Origin: Chitinispirillaceae bacterium
GTDB taxonomy: Bacteria > Fibrobacterota > Chitinivibrionia > Chitinivibrionales > Chitinispirillaceae
Direction: 5' to 3'
Assembly (NCBI GenBank): GCA_016929595.1
Contig: JAFGIN010000054.1
Location: 16,071-80,070 of the forward strand
DNA: 64,000 nt
Position 1 is the first letter of the stretch, and every line of letters begins with the position of its first letter. Positions 35,597 to 45,081 of the stretch are shown here, piece by piece. The notes under the pieces were generated by a model. It was not told the DNA's origin, did not search any database, and was given only the letters and a program-made list of their open reading frames with translations. A program made the translations under genes and the position numbers.

Positions 35597-36928
35597 ATGA
35601 AAATACCTTCAATACTCATTGTTGATGATGAGGAAGCAACTATTTTCGGCTACTCGCGTTACCTCTCAAAGGAAAATTATACTGTAGAAACAGCCAAATG
35701 CCTTAGTGATGCCAAGGATAAGGTAAATATCAACAGCTTCGATCTTCTTTTGCTGGATCTGAAACTTCCTGATGGTAATTCGATTGACTGGATACAGACC
35801 CTACATACGACACATCCAAATACATCGATTATTGTCATAACCGGAATCAGCGATATTCCAACTGCTGTCAAAGCTATTAAATATGGCGCGAGTAATTTTC
35901 TTACAAAACCCATCACAATGAACGACCTGACTCACACCATAAAAAAAAGCCTCGAAGTTAAAGAATTGCGAAAAAGAGACTTTTTTTATCAAAGATTAAC
36001 AAACCAGAAGTCAGACCCCTATTTTGGTGAAAGTAATACCATTAAAACTGTTTTACAATACGCAGATGTTGCAGCTGCAAATAATACTGTTGTACTGCTA
36101 CTGGGTGAAACTGGCACAGGTAAAGGTGTTCTGGCACGATGGATTCACGACCAGAGCGCACGAAAAAATGAGTCTTTTGTTGAGGTTAACTGCTCAAGTC
36201 TCAAAGGTGAACTTCTCAGAAGCGAACTGTTCGGCCACGTAAAGGGAGCTTTTACATCTGCGATTAAAGACCGCGCAGGATTGCTTGAAGTTGTTGATGG
36301 TGGAACACTTTTCCTTGATGAAATAGGAGATATGGATCTGGAGGTTCAAGCCCAGCTTCTCAAAACAATCGAAGAGAAATCTTACAGAAGAATCGGTGAA
36401 AACAAACTCCGTTTCAGCGATTTCAGATTGATATGTGCAACCAATCGCAATCTTTCAGAAGCTTCAGATGATGGACGCTTCCGTAAAGACCTTTTTTATC
36501 GTATATGTATTTTTCCCATTACCCTGCCATCTCTAAAAGAGCGCAACAGCGATCTTCAGGGAATGGTTGAACATATCCTTAAATGTTATGGTTATACAAA
36601 ATTCCCGATTGCACCATCGGTAATCTCTCTGCTTCAGGAATATACCTGGCCGGGAAATATCAGAGAACTACGCAATATGCTTGAACGTGCTCTGCTGCTT
36701 TCCCAGGACGAAGAGCTGACTGCAGCCCATTTTCCTGGTCTGAAAACCGTTGAATACATCGAAGAAACGCCAAAAGTGGTATGGAATCTCGAGGAACTTG
36801 AGTACAGCCACATACAGAAAGCATTAACCCATTTTAATGGTGATAAATACGAAACATCCTCAGCCCTGGGAATCTCTTTGTCTTCACTCTACAGAAAGTT
36901 AGAAAAAATTCAGAATGAAACATCCTGA
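35597..36928 (+). CDS. NtrC-family sigma-54-dependent response regulator
   Basis: 443 residues from ATG 35597, with GGAG seven bases upstream. The receiver domain has the acidic pair VDDEE, the phospho-acceptor in LLLLDLKLPDG and the conserved Lys in FLTKPI. The AAA+ domain has Walker A GETGTGKG, Walker B GGTLFLDEIGD, and the sigma-54 contact loop reads GAFTSA where GAFTGA is usual. The arginine finger region FRKDLFYRICIFPI and the Fis-type helix-turn-helix (ALGISLSSLYRKLEKI) follow. It should activate sigma-54 promoters after phosphorylation; no cognate histidine kinase lies in the window. Confidence 0.95.
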   Translation: MKIPSILIVDDEEATIFGYSRYLSKENYTVETAKCLSDAKDKVNINSFDLLLLDLKLPDGNSIDWIQTLHTTHPNTSIIVITGISDIPTAVKAIKYGASNFLTKPITMNDLTHTIKKSLEVKELRKRDFFYQRLTNQKSDPYFGESNTIKTVLQYADVAAANNTVVLLLGETGTGKGVLARWIHDQSARKNESFVEVNCSSLKGELLRSELFGHVKGAFTSAIKDRAGLLEVVDGGTLFLDEIGDMDLEVQAQLLKTIEEKSYRRIGENKLRFSDFRLICATNRNLSEASDDGRFRKDLFYRICIFPITLPSLKERNSDLQGMVEHILKCYGYTKFPIAPSVISLLQEYTWPGNIRELRNMLERALLLSQDEELTAAHFPGLKTVEYIEETPKVVWNLEELEYSHIQKALTHFNGDKYETSSALGISLSSLYRKLEKIQNETS

Positions 36929-37083
36929 TTTCCAGTATGTTTCTTCTGCTGCATTCAATCTTCTCGTTTTTCCGTAAGTTGCGTATTCCGGCTCCCCCTC
37001 TTGATTCAAGTAAACAAAGTTCGGCACGTTCTTTGATACTTATTCTTCACGGGGAAAAGAGAACATTTAATCAAAGGAATGTC

Positions 37084-37653
37084 ATGATAAATGTACAGAA
37101 CAGGAAAAACAATCATCTCAATGGTTTCACCACACAAAATGAGAGATATCAGGACTTTCTCAAATTTGCTCTGAACAGAATAATCGAAACAGCCAGGTAT
37201 TATGAATCACAAGCAAAAATATCACACCATCCCGGAAACAAACAATTTCTTTATTTCCTGGCAGGAAAAAAGAGAGTTCAACATGTCATTTTAGAAATAG
37301 TTGCAGCCAATAGAAGCAACAACACCTATAGTGCATCAGCTGATTATCCTGCACACTCAAACGATACCGAGTATATCTGCTTAGCTGATTTAAAACCAGA
37401 ATTTATAATAAAGTGTGCACATGAAAGAGCAGAAAAAGATCTGAATTTGTATACAAGCCTGGCAGCACTTGAAGAAGATATTCATACAAGAAGACTTCTG
37501 TTAACACTCTCGAAAATGGCCCGTGATTTCATACAGGACGTTACCACCGGCTATTCAAAATTTACCTCGACTCAATTACATCCACAACCTCAGAATACCA
37601 GATTAATCAGGAATTTAATTGTAAAGCGTACTGAAGAAACCCCAGTCCGGTAG
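37084..37653 (+). CDS. Ferritin-like/rubrerythrin-fold protein with degenerate metal site
   Basis: 189 residues from ATG 37084, preceded by AAGGA five bases upstream; the longer frame from 36937 has no ribosome site. Two helix pairs match the ferritin-like layout: FLKFALNRIIETARYYESQA...FLYFLAGKKRVQHVILEIV and CAHERAEKDLNLYTSLAALE...LLLTLSKMARDFIQ. The Glu-x-x-His iron-ligand pairs of rubrerythrins are largely missing in the first half (KRVQH), so an iron function is doubtful. It follows the regulator after 155 bases. Family assignment is moderate. Confidence 0.5.
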   Translation: MINVQNRKNNHLNGFTTQNERYQDFLKFALNRIIETARYYESQAKISHHPGNKQFLYFLAGKKRVQHVILEIVAANRSNNTYSASADYPAHSNDTEYICLADLKPEFIIKCAHERAEKDLNLYTSLAALEEDIHTRRLLLTLSKMARDFIQDVTTGYSKFTSTQLHPQPQNTRLIRNLIVKRTEETPVR

Positions 37654-37692
37654 TGTACCCACAACGGTTTGCAGCAACCTCAAAAACCCAAT

Positions 37693-37724
37693 AAAAAAAG
37701 GGTGATGTTCGAAAACCTCACCCT
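37693..37724 (-). terminator. Intrinsic terminator of metK
   Basis: Stem agggtga (37699-37705) / tcaccct (37718-37724) with an A-tract at 37693-37699, which is a U-run in the minus-strand RNA. It lies 36 bases after the metK stop, between convergent genes. Confidence 0.85.
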
Positions 37725-37759
37725 GATTCCTTCATGTTTTCAGTATATTTAAATTTAAA

Positions 37760-38920
37760 TTATATACCAGCAGCTTTTTTAACAGCGTCTACCATATCGA
37801 TTTTTTCCCATGTGAAATTGGGAAGTTCTCTTCCGAAATGTCCGTTACGGGCAGTTTCGCGGTAGATTGGCCTCTTAAGATCAAGTGCTTTGACAATTCC
37901 TGATGGCGACAAGTCAAACACTTTCATAATAACATCACAGATTTTGTCATCAGAGACTTTTCCTGTTCCGAATGAATCGACATGAACGGAAAGGGGCTTG
38001 GCAACACCAATTGCGTAAGACAACTGAATTTCACAGTGAGTTGCAAGACCTGCAGCAACAACGTTCTTTGCTACCCAGCGTGCAGCATAAGCGGCACTTC
38101 TATCAACTTTTGATGGATCTTTCCCAGAAAATGCACCACCACCATGTGCACTATAACCACCATATGTATCAACAATGATTTTACGTCCTGTAAGCCCGGA
38201 ATCACCATGAGGGCCTCCAACCACAAAACGACCTGTCGGATTGATATGATAGATCGTCTTATCATCAAGATACTTTGCAGGAATAACTTTCTTAATGATT
38301 TTCTCAGTCATATCATTAGTTATCTGTTCATGAGTTGCTTCAGGAGCATGTTGTGTTGAAAGCACTACAGTATTAACCCGAATCGGATTCAAACCATCAT
38401 ATTCAATTGTTACCTGAGACTTTGCATCTGGTCTCAGATATGGAATTTCTTTGCTTTCGCGAGCGTCAGTCAGTGTTTCCAGAAGGCGGTGCGCATAATG
38501 AATCGCCAGTGGCATATAGGTGGCTGTTTCGTTACATGCATAGCCAAACATGATACCCTGATCCCCGGCACCCTGTTCTTTATAAAGTCCTTCACCCTCA
38601 GTAACTCCCTGAGAAATATCCGGAGATTGCTGATGAATAGATATTGTAACACCGCAACTATCCGCATCAAAACCAATTCCACTTTCAGTGTACCCGATTT
38701 CTCTGATAGTTTTACGTACAACACTCTGGAAATCAACGATTGCCTTACTGGTGATTTCACCAGCCACTACTACAAGACCTGTTGTTACCAGTGTTTCACA
38801 AGCAACTCGTGAATTAGGATCCTGTTCGAGCATTGCATCCAGAATGGCATCCGAAATCTGATCACATACTTTGTCGGGATGTCCCTGAGACACGCTTTCT
38901 GATGTAAATAAACGACGCAT
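37760..38920 (-). CDS. metK: S-adenosylmethionine synthetase
   Basis: 386 residues, the normal length, with GGAGG four bases before the ATG. Signature motifs are [22 protein letters not shown] at the N-terminus (ATP and Mg site), [12 protein letters not shown] (the conserved GAGDQG hexapeptide), and [21 protein letters not shown] (P-loop-like). It makes S-adenosylmethionine from methionine and ATP in the cytoplasm. No SAM riboswitch is visible in the 85-base upstream gap, so control is probably elsewhere or the gene is co-transcribed with larC, which lies upstream in the same orientation. Confidence 0.98.
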   Translation of the reverse strand: MRRLFTSESVSQGHPDKVCDQISDAILDAMLEQDPNSRVACETLVTTGLVVVAGEITSKAIVDFQSVVRKTIREIGYTESGIGFDADSCGVTISIHQQSPDISQGVTEGEGLYKEQGAGDQGIMFGYACNETATYMPLAIHYAHRLLETLTDARESKEIPYLRPDAKSQVTIEYDGLNPIRVNTVVLSTQHAPEATHEQITNDMTEKIIKKVIPAKYLDDKTIYHINPTGRFVVGGPHGDSGLTGRKIIVDTYGGYSAHGGGAFSGKDPSKVDRSAAYAARWVAKNVVAAGLATHCEIQLSYAIGVAKPLSVHVDSFGTGKVSDDKICDVIMKVFDLSPSGIVKALDLKRPIYRETARNGHFGRELPNFTWEKIDMVDAVKKAAGI

Positions 38921-39005
38921 TCTTCCTCCTGAAAAAAACCATTATGAAAAAAGATCCTCAAAATACATGATCTCCACCAGATTTTCAAGATTTTAAGCGA
39001 TGTGG

Positions 39006-40184
39006 CTATTCGATCGGTTTTCCAGAACGCAAATATCGCTCAACAATATCCATTGCCGGAACATTGTTCTGTTTTGCGATTCGTTCAAGATCATCAAATT
39101 CAAGTTTTGAAAAAGTGTATTCCCCGATTGAGCACTGTTTTTCATTACATAAGCTCCCGGAAAATTGAACCTCTGATGAATGTCTCTGAGCTATGATTCT
39201 TTGTTTGTTTTCTATACGGACACCAAGCGTTCTTGTTGTCTTGATCAGCAGTTCGGCAAGTGATTTTGATCTCTCAACTTTCGAAATCACCGAAACACGA
39301 TAGCCCGGCCGGTTTTTTTTCATGAAAACCGGTATCCAGACCACATCGAGCGCACCGTTTTCAAACAGAACCCGGGTTGCATATCCCATGATTTCACCGG
39401 AGATGTGATCCATATCTGATTCTATCACCGTGATGAGATCATTAGTTACATTAGTTACATCAGTTTTACCAATTTCAATAAGCAATGTCCGTATATAATT
39501 GGGATGCTCATCAAACTGTTTCGTGCCACACCCGTATCCAATACTCTCAACAACACCCTCAGGTATGGAAAGCACTTGTGTACCCAGGGCAGTTAGAATT
39601 GCAGCACCTGTCGGGGTCAACAATTCTGTTTCCACGTGAAGTGATTTGAAACGTTTTCCCCGAATCAATGCCGCAACAGCAGGAACAGGAACGGGCATGA
39701 TTCCATGCGCAGCATTTATTGTTCCGGTACCATCGGTCAGCGTTGAATAAAAAAATGTATCGATTTGAAAATATTCAAGAGCACAGCAGAATCCGACAAT
39801 GTCAATAATTGTATCAACAGCTCCGATTTCATGAAAATGAACCTTCTCGAATGGAATATTATGAACCTGTGCTTCAGCTTTGGCCAGATGAGTGAAAACT
39901 TTTTCAGCACGCTCGACAATCGAACCTTCGAGATCACCCCCCTTAAGGATTTTCATGATATCGGTGAAATGACGATAATCATGAGATGGTTCACTTTCAG
40001 GATTGATTAGCGTGCATCTCATCCCGTTGCGTTCTACCTTAGTAACACCAATGGTGATATTCTCAATTTTTAATGATTCCAGTCTTCTGGTAAGGTATTC
40101 AACCGGAAATCCAATATCGATTAATGATGCCAGAAGCATGTCACCGCTTGCACCTGAAAGAAGGTCGAAATAGAGATGTTTCAT
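39006..40184 (-). CDS. larC: LarC-family nickel-pincer cofactor biosynthesis protein (DUF111)
   Basis: 392 residues with GAGG five bases before the ATG. It begins YFDLLSGASGDMLLASLIDIG, continues with EKVHFHEIGAVDTIIDIVG and ELLTPTGAAILTALG, and has the C-terminal domain with ESDMDHISGEIMGY, matching LarC/DUF111. In Lactiplantibacillus LarC inserts nickel into the pyridinium thiocarboxylate precursor of the lactate racemase cofactor and needs a programmed frameshift; here the two halves are in one frame. No larB, larE or larA neighbour is visible, so the client enzyme is unknown. Confidence 0.92.
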   Translation of the reverse strand: MKHLYFDLLSGASGDMLLASLIDIGFPVEYLTRRLESLKIENITIGVTKVERNGMRCTLINPESEPSHDYRHFTDIMKILKGGDLEGSIVERAEKVFTHLAKAEAQVHNIPFEKVHFHEIGAVDTIIDIVGFCCALEYFQIDTFFYSTLTDGTGTINAAHGIMPVPVPAVAALIRGKRFKSLHVETELLTPTGAAILTALGTQVLSIPEGVVESIGYGCGTKQFDEHPNYIRTLLIEIGKTDVTNVTNDLITVIESDMDHISGEIMGYATRVLFENGALDVVWIPVFMKKNRPGYRVSVISKVERSKSLAELLIKTTRTLGVRIENKQRIIAQRHSSEVQFSGSLCNEKQCSIGEYTFSKLEFDDLERIAKQNNVPAMDIVERYLRSGKPIE

Positions 40185-40361
40185 AAGTGCCTCACAATCA
40201 TGATAATAGTGTTCTATCCTTGTACGCGAAATATGATAACTTAACTGTTTTTGCAGTAAAATGCAAAAAAACTAGTTATTACCGAATATATTTATCACCA
40301 GCTGATATGAGAGACAATTATTTTACATAAAAACATTTTAAAGGTAAAAAAACAGCCAAAT

Positions 40362-41255
40362 ATGGGTTTAAATGGTCGGGTAATTGAAGAACAGAGAAAT
40401 TATTTTATTGTAGATACAATCAAATCTGCAATTCGCTGCAGTATCCGGGGAAGTCTAAAAAAAAATAGAGTACGTGTCTGTACTGGCGATATAGTCACTA
40501 TTGATATTACAAATCAGGATACCGGAGAGGGTGTCATCACTGCTATTAAAGAACGAACCAGTTTCCTTAAGCGTCCGGCACTGGCAAATCTGACACAGAT
40601 ACTATTCGTTAACACCTACAAACATCCATCCCTCGATACCGAAGCACTTGACCGGTTTCTTTTTGCAGCTGAAGTATATCAGGTTCCTGCAGTCATCATT
40701 TTCAATAAAACAGATCTTCTTTCTCCTCAGGAATGGGAAAGCCTTGACGTCACAGCTTCTTACTACAAAAAAATCGGATACCGGATTTTATTTACTTCAG
40801 CAAAAAAGATGACCGGAATAGACGATCTTAAAGGCATATGCAGAAACGAGGTCAGTGCCTGCACGGGTTTGAGCGGGGTTGGAAAAAGCACCCTGCTTTC
40901 ATGTCTCTTTCCGGAGATAGATTTCAAAACTGCAAATGTAAGTGGGGCCAGCGGCAGAGGTACCCATACGACAACATCAATCTCCCTTCACCCATTCGAA
41001 AGCGGATATCTTGCCGATACACCGGGTTTTTCATTCGTTGAAATTCCACCTGTTGATGAAATTGATGTGGTAAATTATTTCCCCGAACTGGAAGCTGCAA
41101 CAGGAAAATGCAGGTTCAACAACTGCATTCACAATGGAGAACCGGGTTGCGAAGTACAGGAACTCATTAACATTAACGAAATACTGTCATCACGGCGGGA
41201 ACATTATCTTAAAATTTTTAATGAAGAAAAAGCCAGAAGGCAGAAATTCAGATGA
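40362..41255 (+). CDS. rsgA: Ribosome small-subunit-dependent GTPase A
   Basis: 297 residues. An N-terminal OB-fold (RCSIRGSLKKNRVRVCTGD) is followed by a circularly permuted GTPase with G4 FNKTDLL before G1 GLSGVGKSTLL and G3 DTPGF, the hallmark order of RsgA/YjeQ. The C-terminal zinc knuckle is CRFNNCIHNGEPGC. It assists late 30S ribosome maturation. The stop lies 74 bases from the convergent ABC-permease stop. Confidence 0.97.
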   Translation: MGLNGRVIEEQRNYFIVDTIKSAIRCSIRGSLKKNRVRVCTGDIVTIDITNQDTGEGVITAIKERTSFLKRPALANLTQILFVNTYKHPSLDTEALDRFLFAAEVYQVPAVIIFNKTDLLSPQEWESLDVTASYYKKIGYRILFTSAKKMTGIDDLKGICRNEVSACTGLSGVGKSTLLSCLFPEIDFKTANVSGASGRGTHTTTSISLHPFESGYLADTPGFSFVEIPPVDEIDVVNYFPELEAATGKCRFNNCIHNGEPGCEVQELININEILSSRREHYLKIFNEEKARRQKFR

Positions 41256-41329
41256 CCTGCTGATGATGATCGCGCTTATAAATCCATGCAGAGCGATGCA
41301 GTAAGTATAACATCGTTAACTATAATTTC

Positions 41330-42154
41330 CTATACAATCTCTCTCTTATTAAAAACGGCTACTATCAAAAGAAGTGAAAAAAGAATATAAAAAAGAATAT
41401 TAAGGACCGGATGAAAAGGTCCCAGTGCATGGAATTCACTTTTTTTAATCAATGATGTTGCAAAATATTGTAACGCAGTCATTTTTGGCCAGATAACCCA
41501 GACCCATGAAACTGATCTTTCTGTCGTATTTACCTGCTGCATAAAGTTATGAGCAATTTCCGTCTGTGAAGCTGCATACACTGAATCGATAAACAAACTC
41601 CCAAAAGCAACTACCATTCCCAGAACTGCCGACAAAACATCCGGTAAGAAAAGCGTTAAAAGGAGAACAATACAAATAATAGCCAAGATGTTCAACGAAA
41701 GAACAAGTGATGCCGGAAAGAACCAGACAATTCCTCCGCCGGTATTAACAAGCATAATTATGTAAACTGATAGATGAAGAATAAAGACCAATCCGTACGA
41801 AAGTACCCATAATCCAATTACTTTTGAAAATAAATACGCCACACGGTTGACCGGCTTTGCAAGGATCATCACCGTAACACCATCATCCCTGTCCCTCAAA
41901 AAGGTTCTCATAGACATAAGTATTGCTGTTAATATGCCGCCAAATGCTATTATATTAAATCCGATCAGGGATCCATGCCAGCCTACAGTAAGCTGATCTA
42001 TCTGTTCGCCATTGACGGTATAGTTGCCACTGAAACAGCCTCTTAACAGCCAGGTAAACCCTATTGCTATAGCTGTCAGAATGTAAAAACTCTTATGGTG
42101 CAACTCATCAAGAATGGTATACCATGTACAGATGAGTAAATCGCGCAGTTTCAA
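41330..42154 (-). CDS. ABC-2-type transporter permease, orphan
   Basis: 274 residues. The start is TTG at 42154, supported by AGGAGG four bases upstream; there is no ATG nearby. Six membrane helices with a cytoplasmic MRTFLRDRDDGVTVMILAKP loop after the second helix resemble NosY/ABC-2 permeases that co-operate with a separate ATPase. No ATPase gene is adjacent on either side (rsgA is convergent), so the partner must be elsewhere. Substrate unknown. Confidence 0.82.
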   Translation of the reverse strand: MKLRDLLICTWYTILDELHHKSFYILTAIAIGFTWLLRGCFSGNYTVNGEQIDQLTVGWHGSLIGFNIIAFGGILTAILMSMRTFLRDRDDGVTVMILAKPVNRVAYLFSKVIGLWVLSYGLVFILHLSVYIIMLVNTGGGIVWFFPASLVLSLNILAIICIVLLLTLFLPDVLSAVLGMVVAFGSLFIDSVYAASQTEIAHNFMQQVNTTERSVSWVWVIWPKMTALQYFATSLIKKSEFHALGPFHPVLNILFYILFSLLLIVAVFNKREIV

Positions 42155-42210
42155 GCTGCCTCCTGCTATTGATGTTCACGTATCATCTATCCTGAACACA
42201 GCAACGTGCG

Positions 42211-42239
42211 CGTAATCAATGTCAATTGATTACGTTTTT
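42211..42239 (+). terminator. Terminator-like hairpin in the spacer before 42469
   Basis: A perfect 10-bp stem (cgtaatcaat 42211-42220 / attgattacg 42225-42234, loop gtca) is followed by tttttc. It faces the plus strand, though the gene just left of it is on minus, so it may stop read-through from rsgA or attenuate the next gene. The rest of the 314-base spacer shows only a small gtccc/gggac hairpin near 42361-42373. Confidence 0.6.
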
Positions 42240-42468
42240 CAGAATAAATGGTCACTGTATAAAATAGTTCACGCATCCTGAAAATATTCAAGCTATAAAT
42301 GAACACTGGACCTGAATCGGACAATTCGTTCACACGATCCGCTTAACCAGTAATTTTTAGTCCCGACGGGACAGTGTCAAAAATTTTACCCTCATCAGTA
42401 CTAAATCGTGGTATATTCTCATATATCCTGTAGCAACTTTCAATATCATTGTTCTTTTTCGGGTACTG

Positions 42469-42954
42469 ATGAATAGAAGTAATTTGAGAAATTCCTGTTT
42501 TTTAATTTTATTTTTCACAATTGTTGCAGCAGCACAGACTTATGCATGCTCGATGCTTTCCCTCTCCGTTGAGAAAAATGGTGTCATCAAAGGAAAAAGT
42601 TATGCGGTTTCAAGTCTTTACATCAATTTATCCACGGATTCTGTGAAAGTTTTTGGCAATTATCAGGGAATGTATATTTCCAATGGTTTTAGGGTGGATA
42701 GAAGAAATCATGACACATTATTTGTGAGCGGAAATTTTTTCGGAAAAGATGCCCATGTTTATCTCATAGTAAAACACAATCTGATTATCAGTAACTACAA
42801 TTTTATAAGCAATACGGGTGAATCAACACTTTCTGCACAACTGACCCTGAAGCCGATTCAAAACCACTTTTCAGAAAAATATCATGAAAGAAGGGAACGG
42901 CAGCAGTCGCCATCTGCTCCCAGAGACCTCCTTGGAAGACAACAAAAAAAATAA
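42469..42954 (+). CDS. Secreted protein, family not recognised
   Basis: 161 residues with a signal peptide (NSCFLILFFTIVAAAQTYA). The mature part is beta-rich (MLSLSVEKNGVIKGKSYAV, VKVFGNYQGMYI, TLFVSGNFFGKDAHVYLIV) and ends in a basic, Gln-rich tail. Two cysteines are seen only around the signal region. No catalytic motif or family was recognised. It precedes another exported protein by 128 bases in the same orientation and may be co-transcribed with it. Confidence 0.6.
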   Translation: MNRSNLRNSCFLILFFTIVAAAQTYACSMLSLSVEKNGVIKGKSYAVSSLYINLSTDSVKVFGNYQGMYISNGFRVDRRNHDTLFVSGNFFGKDAHVYLIVKHNLIISNYNFISNTGESTLSAQLTLKPIQNHFSEKYHERRERQQSPSAPRDLLGRQQKK

Positions 42955-43082
42955 AAACCGGTCTGGGAAAACAATTAGACCGTCTAATTAAAGAAAACAG
43001 TTTATATTATGTATCCATAACTATATTCTTTTAAATTCAAAAAGTTAAACCCTGAACCGCATTATCTTTTGTGAGAAACCAA

Positions 43083-44879
43083 ATGCAGCTCAAGCAACGA
43101 TTGTCAGTTTTTCTCTTTTTAATTTTAATAACAGGTGGCGTGAGCAACGTATTCGCTGCAAAAGCTGGATCCAGGTCAGCGTCATCTAAAAATGGTTATA
43201 TCTCACAAACATTCATCGATACTTCAATACAACGGGCTTTTTACATTCTTAATGAAGCTGCAAGTATTGCCGGAATAGGATTCCGTCAACAACAGGCAAT
43301 TGCTGAAGCAAAGTCTATTGCCAAGCAACTCCGTGCTGTTGCTGCCGGTGATAAAAATGAGCGATACATTCTCTGGAAAGTCAGTGAACTTGAAGCGCAG
43401 ATCTATCTGGAAGAAAAAGATATGATGCTGCAAAAGGTACAACAGGGGCAAACTTCTATAAACCAGCTGGTATCGAGGTATAACACAGAAGTTGGAAGAT
43501 CCCGACCCGATTTTGCATCAATGCGTCGAATGCATGTGCAGATGGGGCAGCTTGATGGTATAAAAGCAAATCAGATGGCCGATTCGTATAACCAGCGCTA
43601 CCGGGCTATCACCAGAGAGGTAACTTATGCGCTTGAAAAAGCACTTGAAAGTGGTGATCTTGGAAAAGCACAAACAGAGCTGGGATATTGCCTCCGTAAT
43701 GCATCATACCTTTCCATGACAGCATCCACTTATAACCAGTTTGAAAAAAGGGTTGAAAAGTTAGCGGTAGCCAGAACAGAAAAACCACGAATGGAAGATG
43801 AGCTCAAATCAGCACAGAATGCTTTGCGTTCAAATAATTTAAAAACCGCACGAAACAGCATTAACAGTGCAGAAAGCCGCTTTTCCCTGATAAAATCAGC
43901 TCTGCCAGATGAAGAAACCTCAATACTGAACAATGAACTTAGAAGATGCAGCAAACGACTCTGTACAAAAGAGGATTCACTTGTTACAGTAAATCTCGAA
44001 ATTTTATCCAGACAGGGGATCACTGCTGCAGATGATTTTCTGAAAAAAACACTTCGTCCTCTGGGAGTATCCCGGGATAAAGTTGCGTTTGTAGATAAAG
44101 CTATAATCGATATTAAAAGCCCGGAGAACAGTGCGATCAGTGATGAAATCAGCAGCATAAATTCAGAAAGTGACGAGGAACCACCAGTCGATGAGAGTGC
44201 CGGGGATTCCCCCCCTACACTACTGGACGATATCATGGCTCGGGCGCGAATGAAAGCTCAGGAAAAAACGGACAGTCTCCGCCGGATAGAAAATGCACGG
44301 ATGCAGGTTGTAATGGCCGAAGAGCGCCGGCAGGACAGTATTTCTGCTCTTCTTCGGGCTGCGGAGCTTAAAGAGTTCCAAAAGAAGCAGAATAGTGCCC
44401 AGAATATCTCCATGGATATTTACGCACTGCTTGAAAAGAACCAGATCCAGGGAGCCAAACAAAGGTTCAACAAGGAACGACCATATCTGCTGCAATATCT
44501 GGATAAAAATGATTTCTACATACTCGAAAGTACACTTCAACAATTTACCCTTCCACCGCCACAACCTGTTCAGACTGTTGCAGCCAATCAGCCCAGTGTT
44601 CAAACGACTCGATCCGGGGGTACTGGAATTGTTCCGATAAGCAGCACGAATGCTCCACTTCCCCCTACTATTGAAGAAAAACTCAAAAAAAATCAGGCTC
44701 GTGCAGAATTCGAAATAGCCGAAATTTATTCTCTGCTTGAAAAAAATCAGGTTAATGAAGCATACAAACGCTTTCAGAAAAACAAAAAACCGCTTCAAAT
44801 GTTCCTTCAGGCGGACATTTTCACATTACTTGAAACCACAATCTCTCAAGCCTGGGAATTTCAGCAGGGAACACAGTAA
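43083..44879 (+). CDS. Large exported helical protein with an internal duplication, family not recognised
   Basis: 598 residues from ATG 43083 (GTG 43071 is an in-frame alternative; neither has a strong ribosome site). A signal peptide ends near VSNVFAAKA. The mature protein is almost entirely helical and charged. Near the C-terminus a 43-residue unit is repeated: IYALLEKNQIQGAKQRF (from about 44418) and IYSLLEKNQVNEAYKRF (from about 44724), each followed by a helix with LLQYL or LQMFL and ending LESTLQQ/LETTISQ. Between the units is a Pro/Gln-rich linker. Function unknown; a structural periplasmic role is only an inference. Confidence 0.65.
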   Translation: MQLKQRLSVFLFLILITGGVSNVFAAKAGSRSASSKNGYISQTFIDTSIQRAFYILNEAASIAGIGFRQQQAIAEAKSIAKQLRAVAAGDKNERYILWKVSELEAQIYLEEKDMMLQKVQQGQTSINQLVSRYNTEVGRSRPDFASMRRMHVQMGQLDGIKANQMADSYNQRYRAITREVTYALEKALESGDLGKAQTELGYCLRNASYLSMTASTYNQFEKRVEKLAVARTEKPRMEDELKSAQNALRSNNLKTARNSINSAESRFSLIKSALPDEETSILNNELRRCSKRLCTKEDSLVTVNLEILSRQGITAADDFLKKTLRPLGVSRDKVAFVDKAIIDIKSPENSAISDEISSINSESDEEPPVDESAGDSPPTLLDDIMARARMKAQEKTDSLRRIENARMQVVMAEERRQDSISALLRAAELKEFQKKQNSAQNISMDIYALLEKNQIQGAKQRFNKERPYLLQYLDKNDFYILESTLQQFTLPPPQPVQTVAANQPSVQTTRSGGTGIVPISSTNAPLPPTIEEKLKKNQARAEFEIAEIYSLLEKNQVNEAYKRFQKNKKPLQMFLQADIFTLLETTISQAWEFQQGTQ

Positions 44880-45081
44880 TTTAGAATTTGTGCCTGATTA
44901 ACATATGCTATCCAGAATTAATTCCATTAATTTTTATTTTTTTAGTGAATTGAACATAGTATTTTCTCCGACTGCGGTGAATACTGCTGCTCGTGGGTCA
45001 TTTGTGTTACACATTATTCGTGATCATCTGTTTTGATATATAAATTACCAGTTCAGATTGATCGGTTTTGAAGGGTTTTGA

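Noticed and set aside
38921..39005. SAM riboswitch upstream of metK
   Set aside because: The gap is only 85 bases and shows no SAM-I or SAM-II type helices.
43730..44798. Two long minus frames opposite the 598-residue exported protein
   Set aside because: Antisense frames caused by the composition of the real gene; Ser-rich and Phe-rich without domains.
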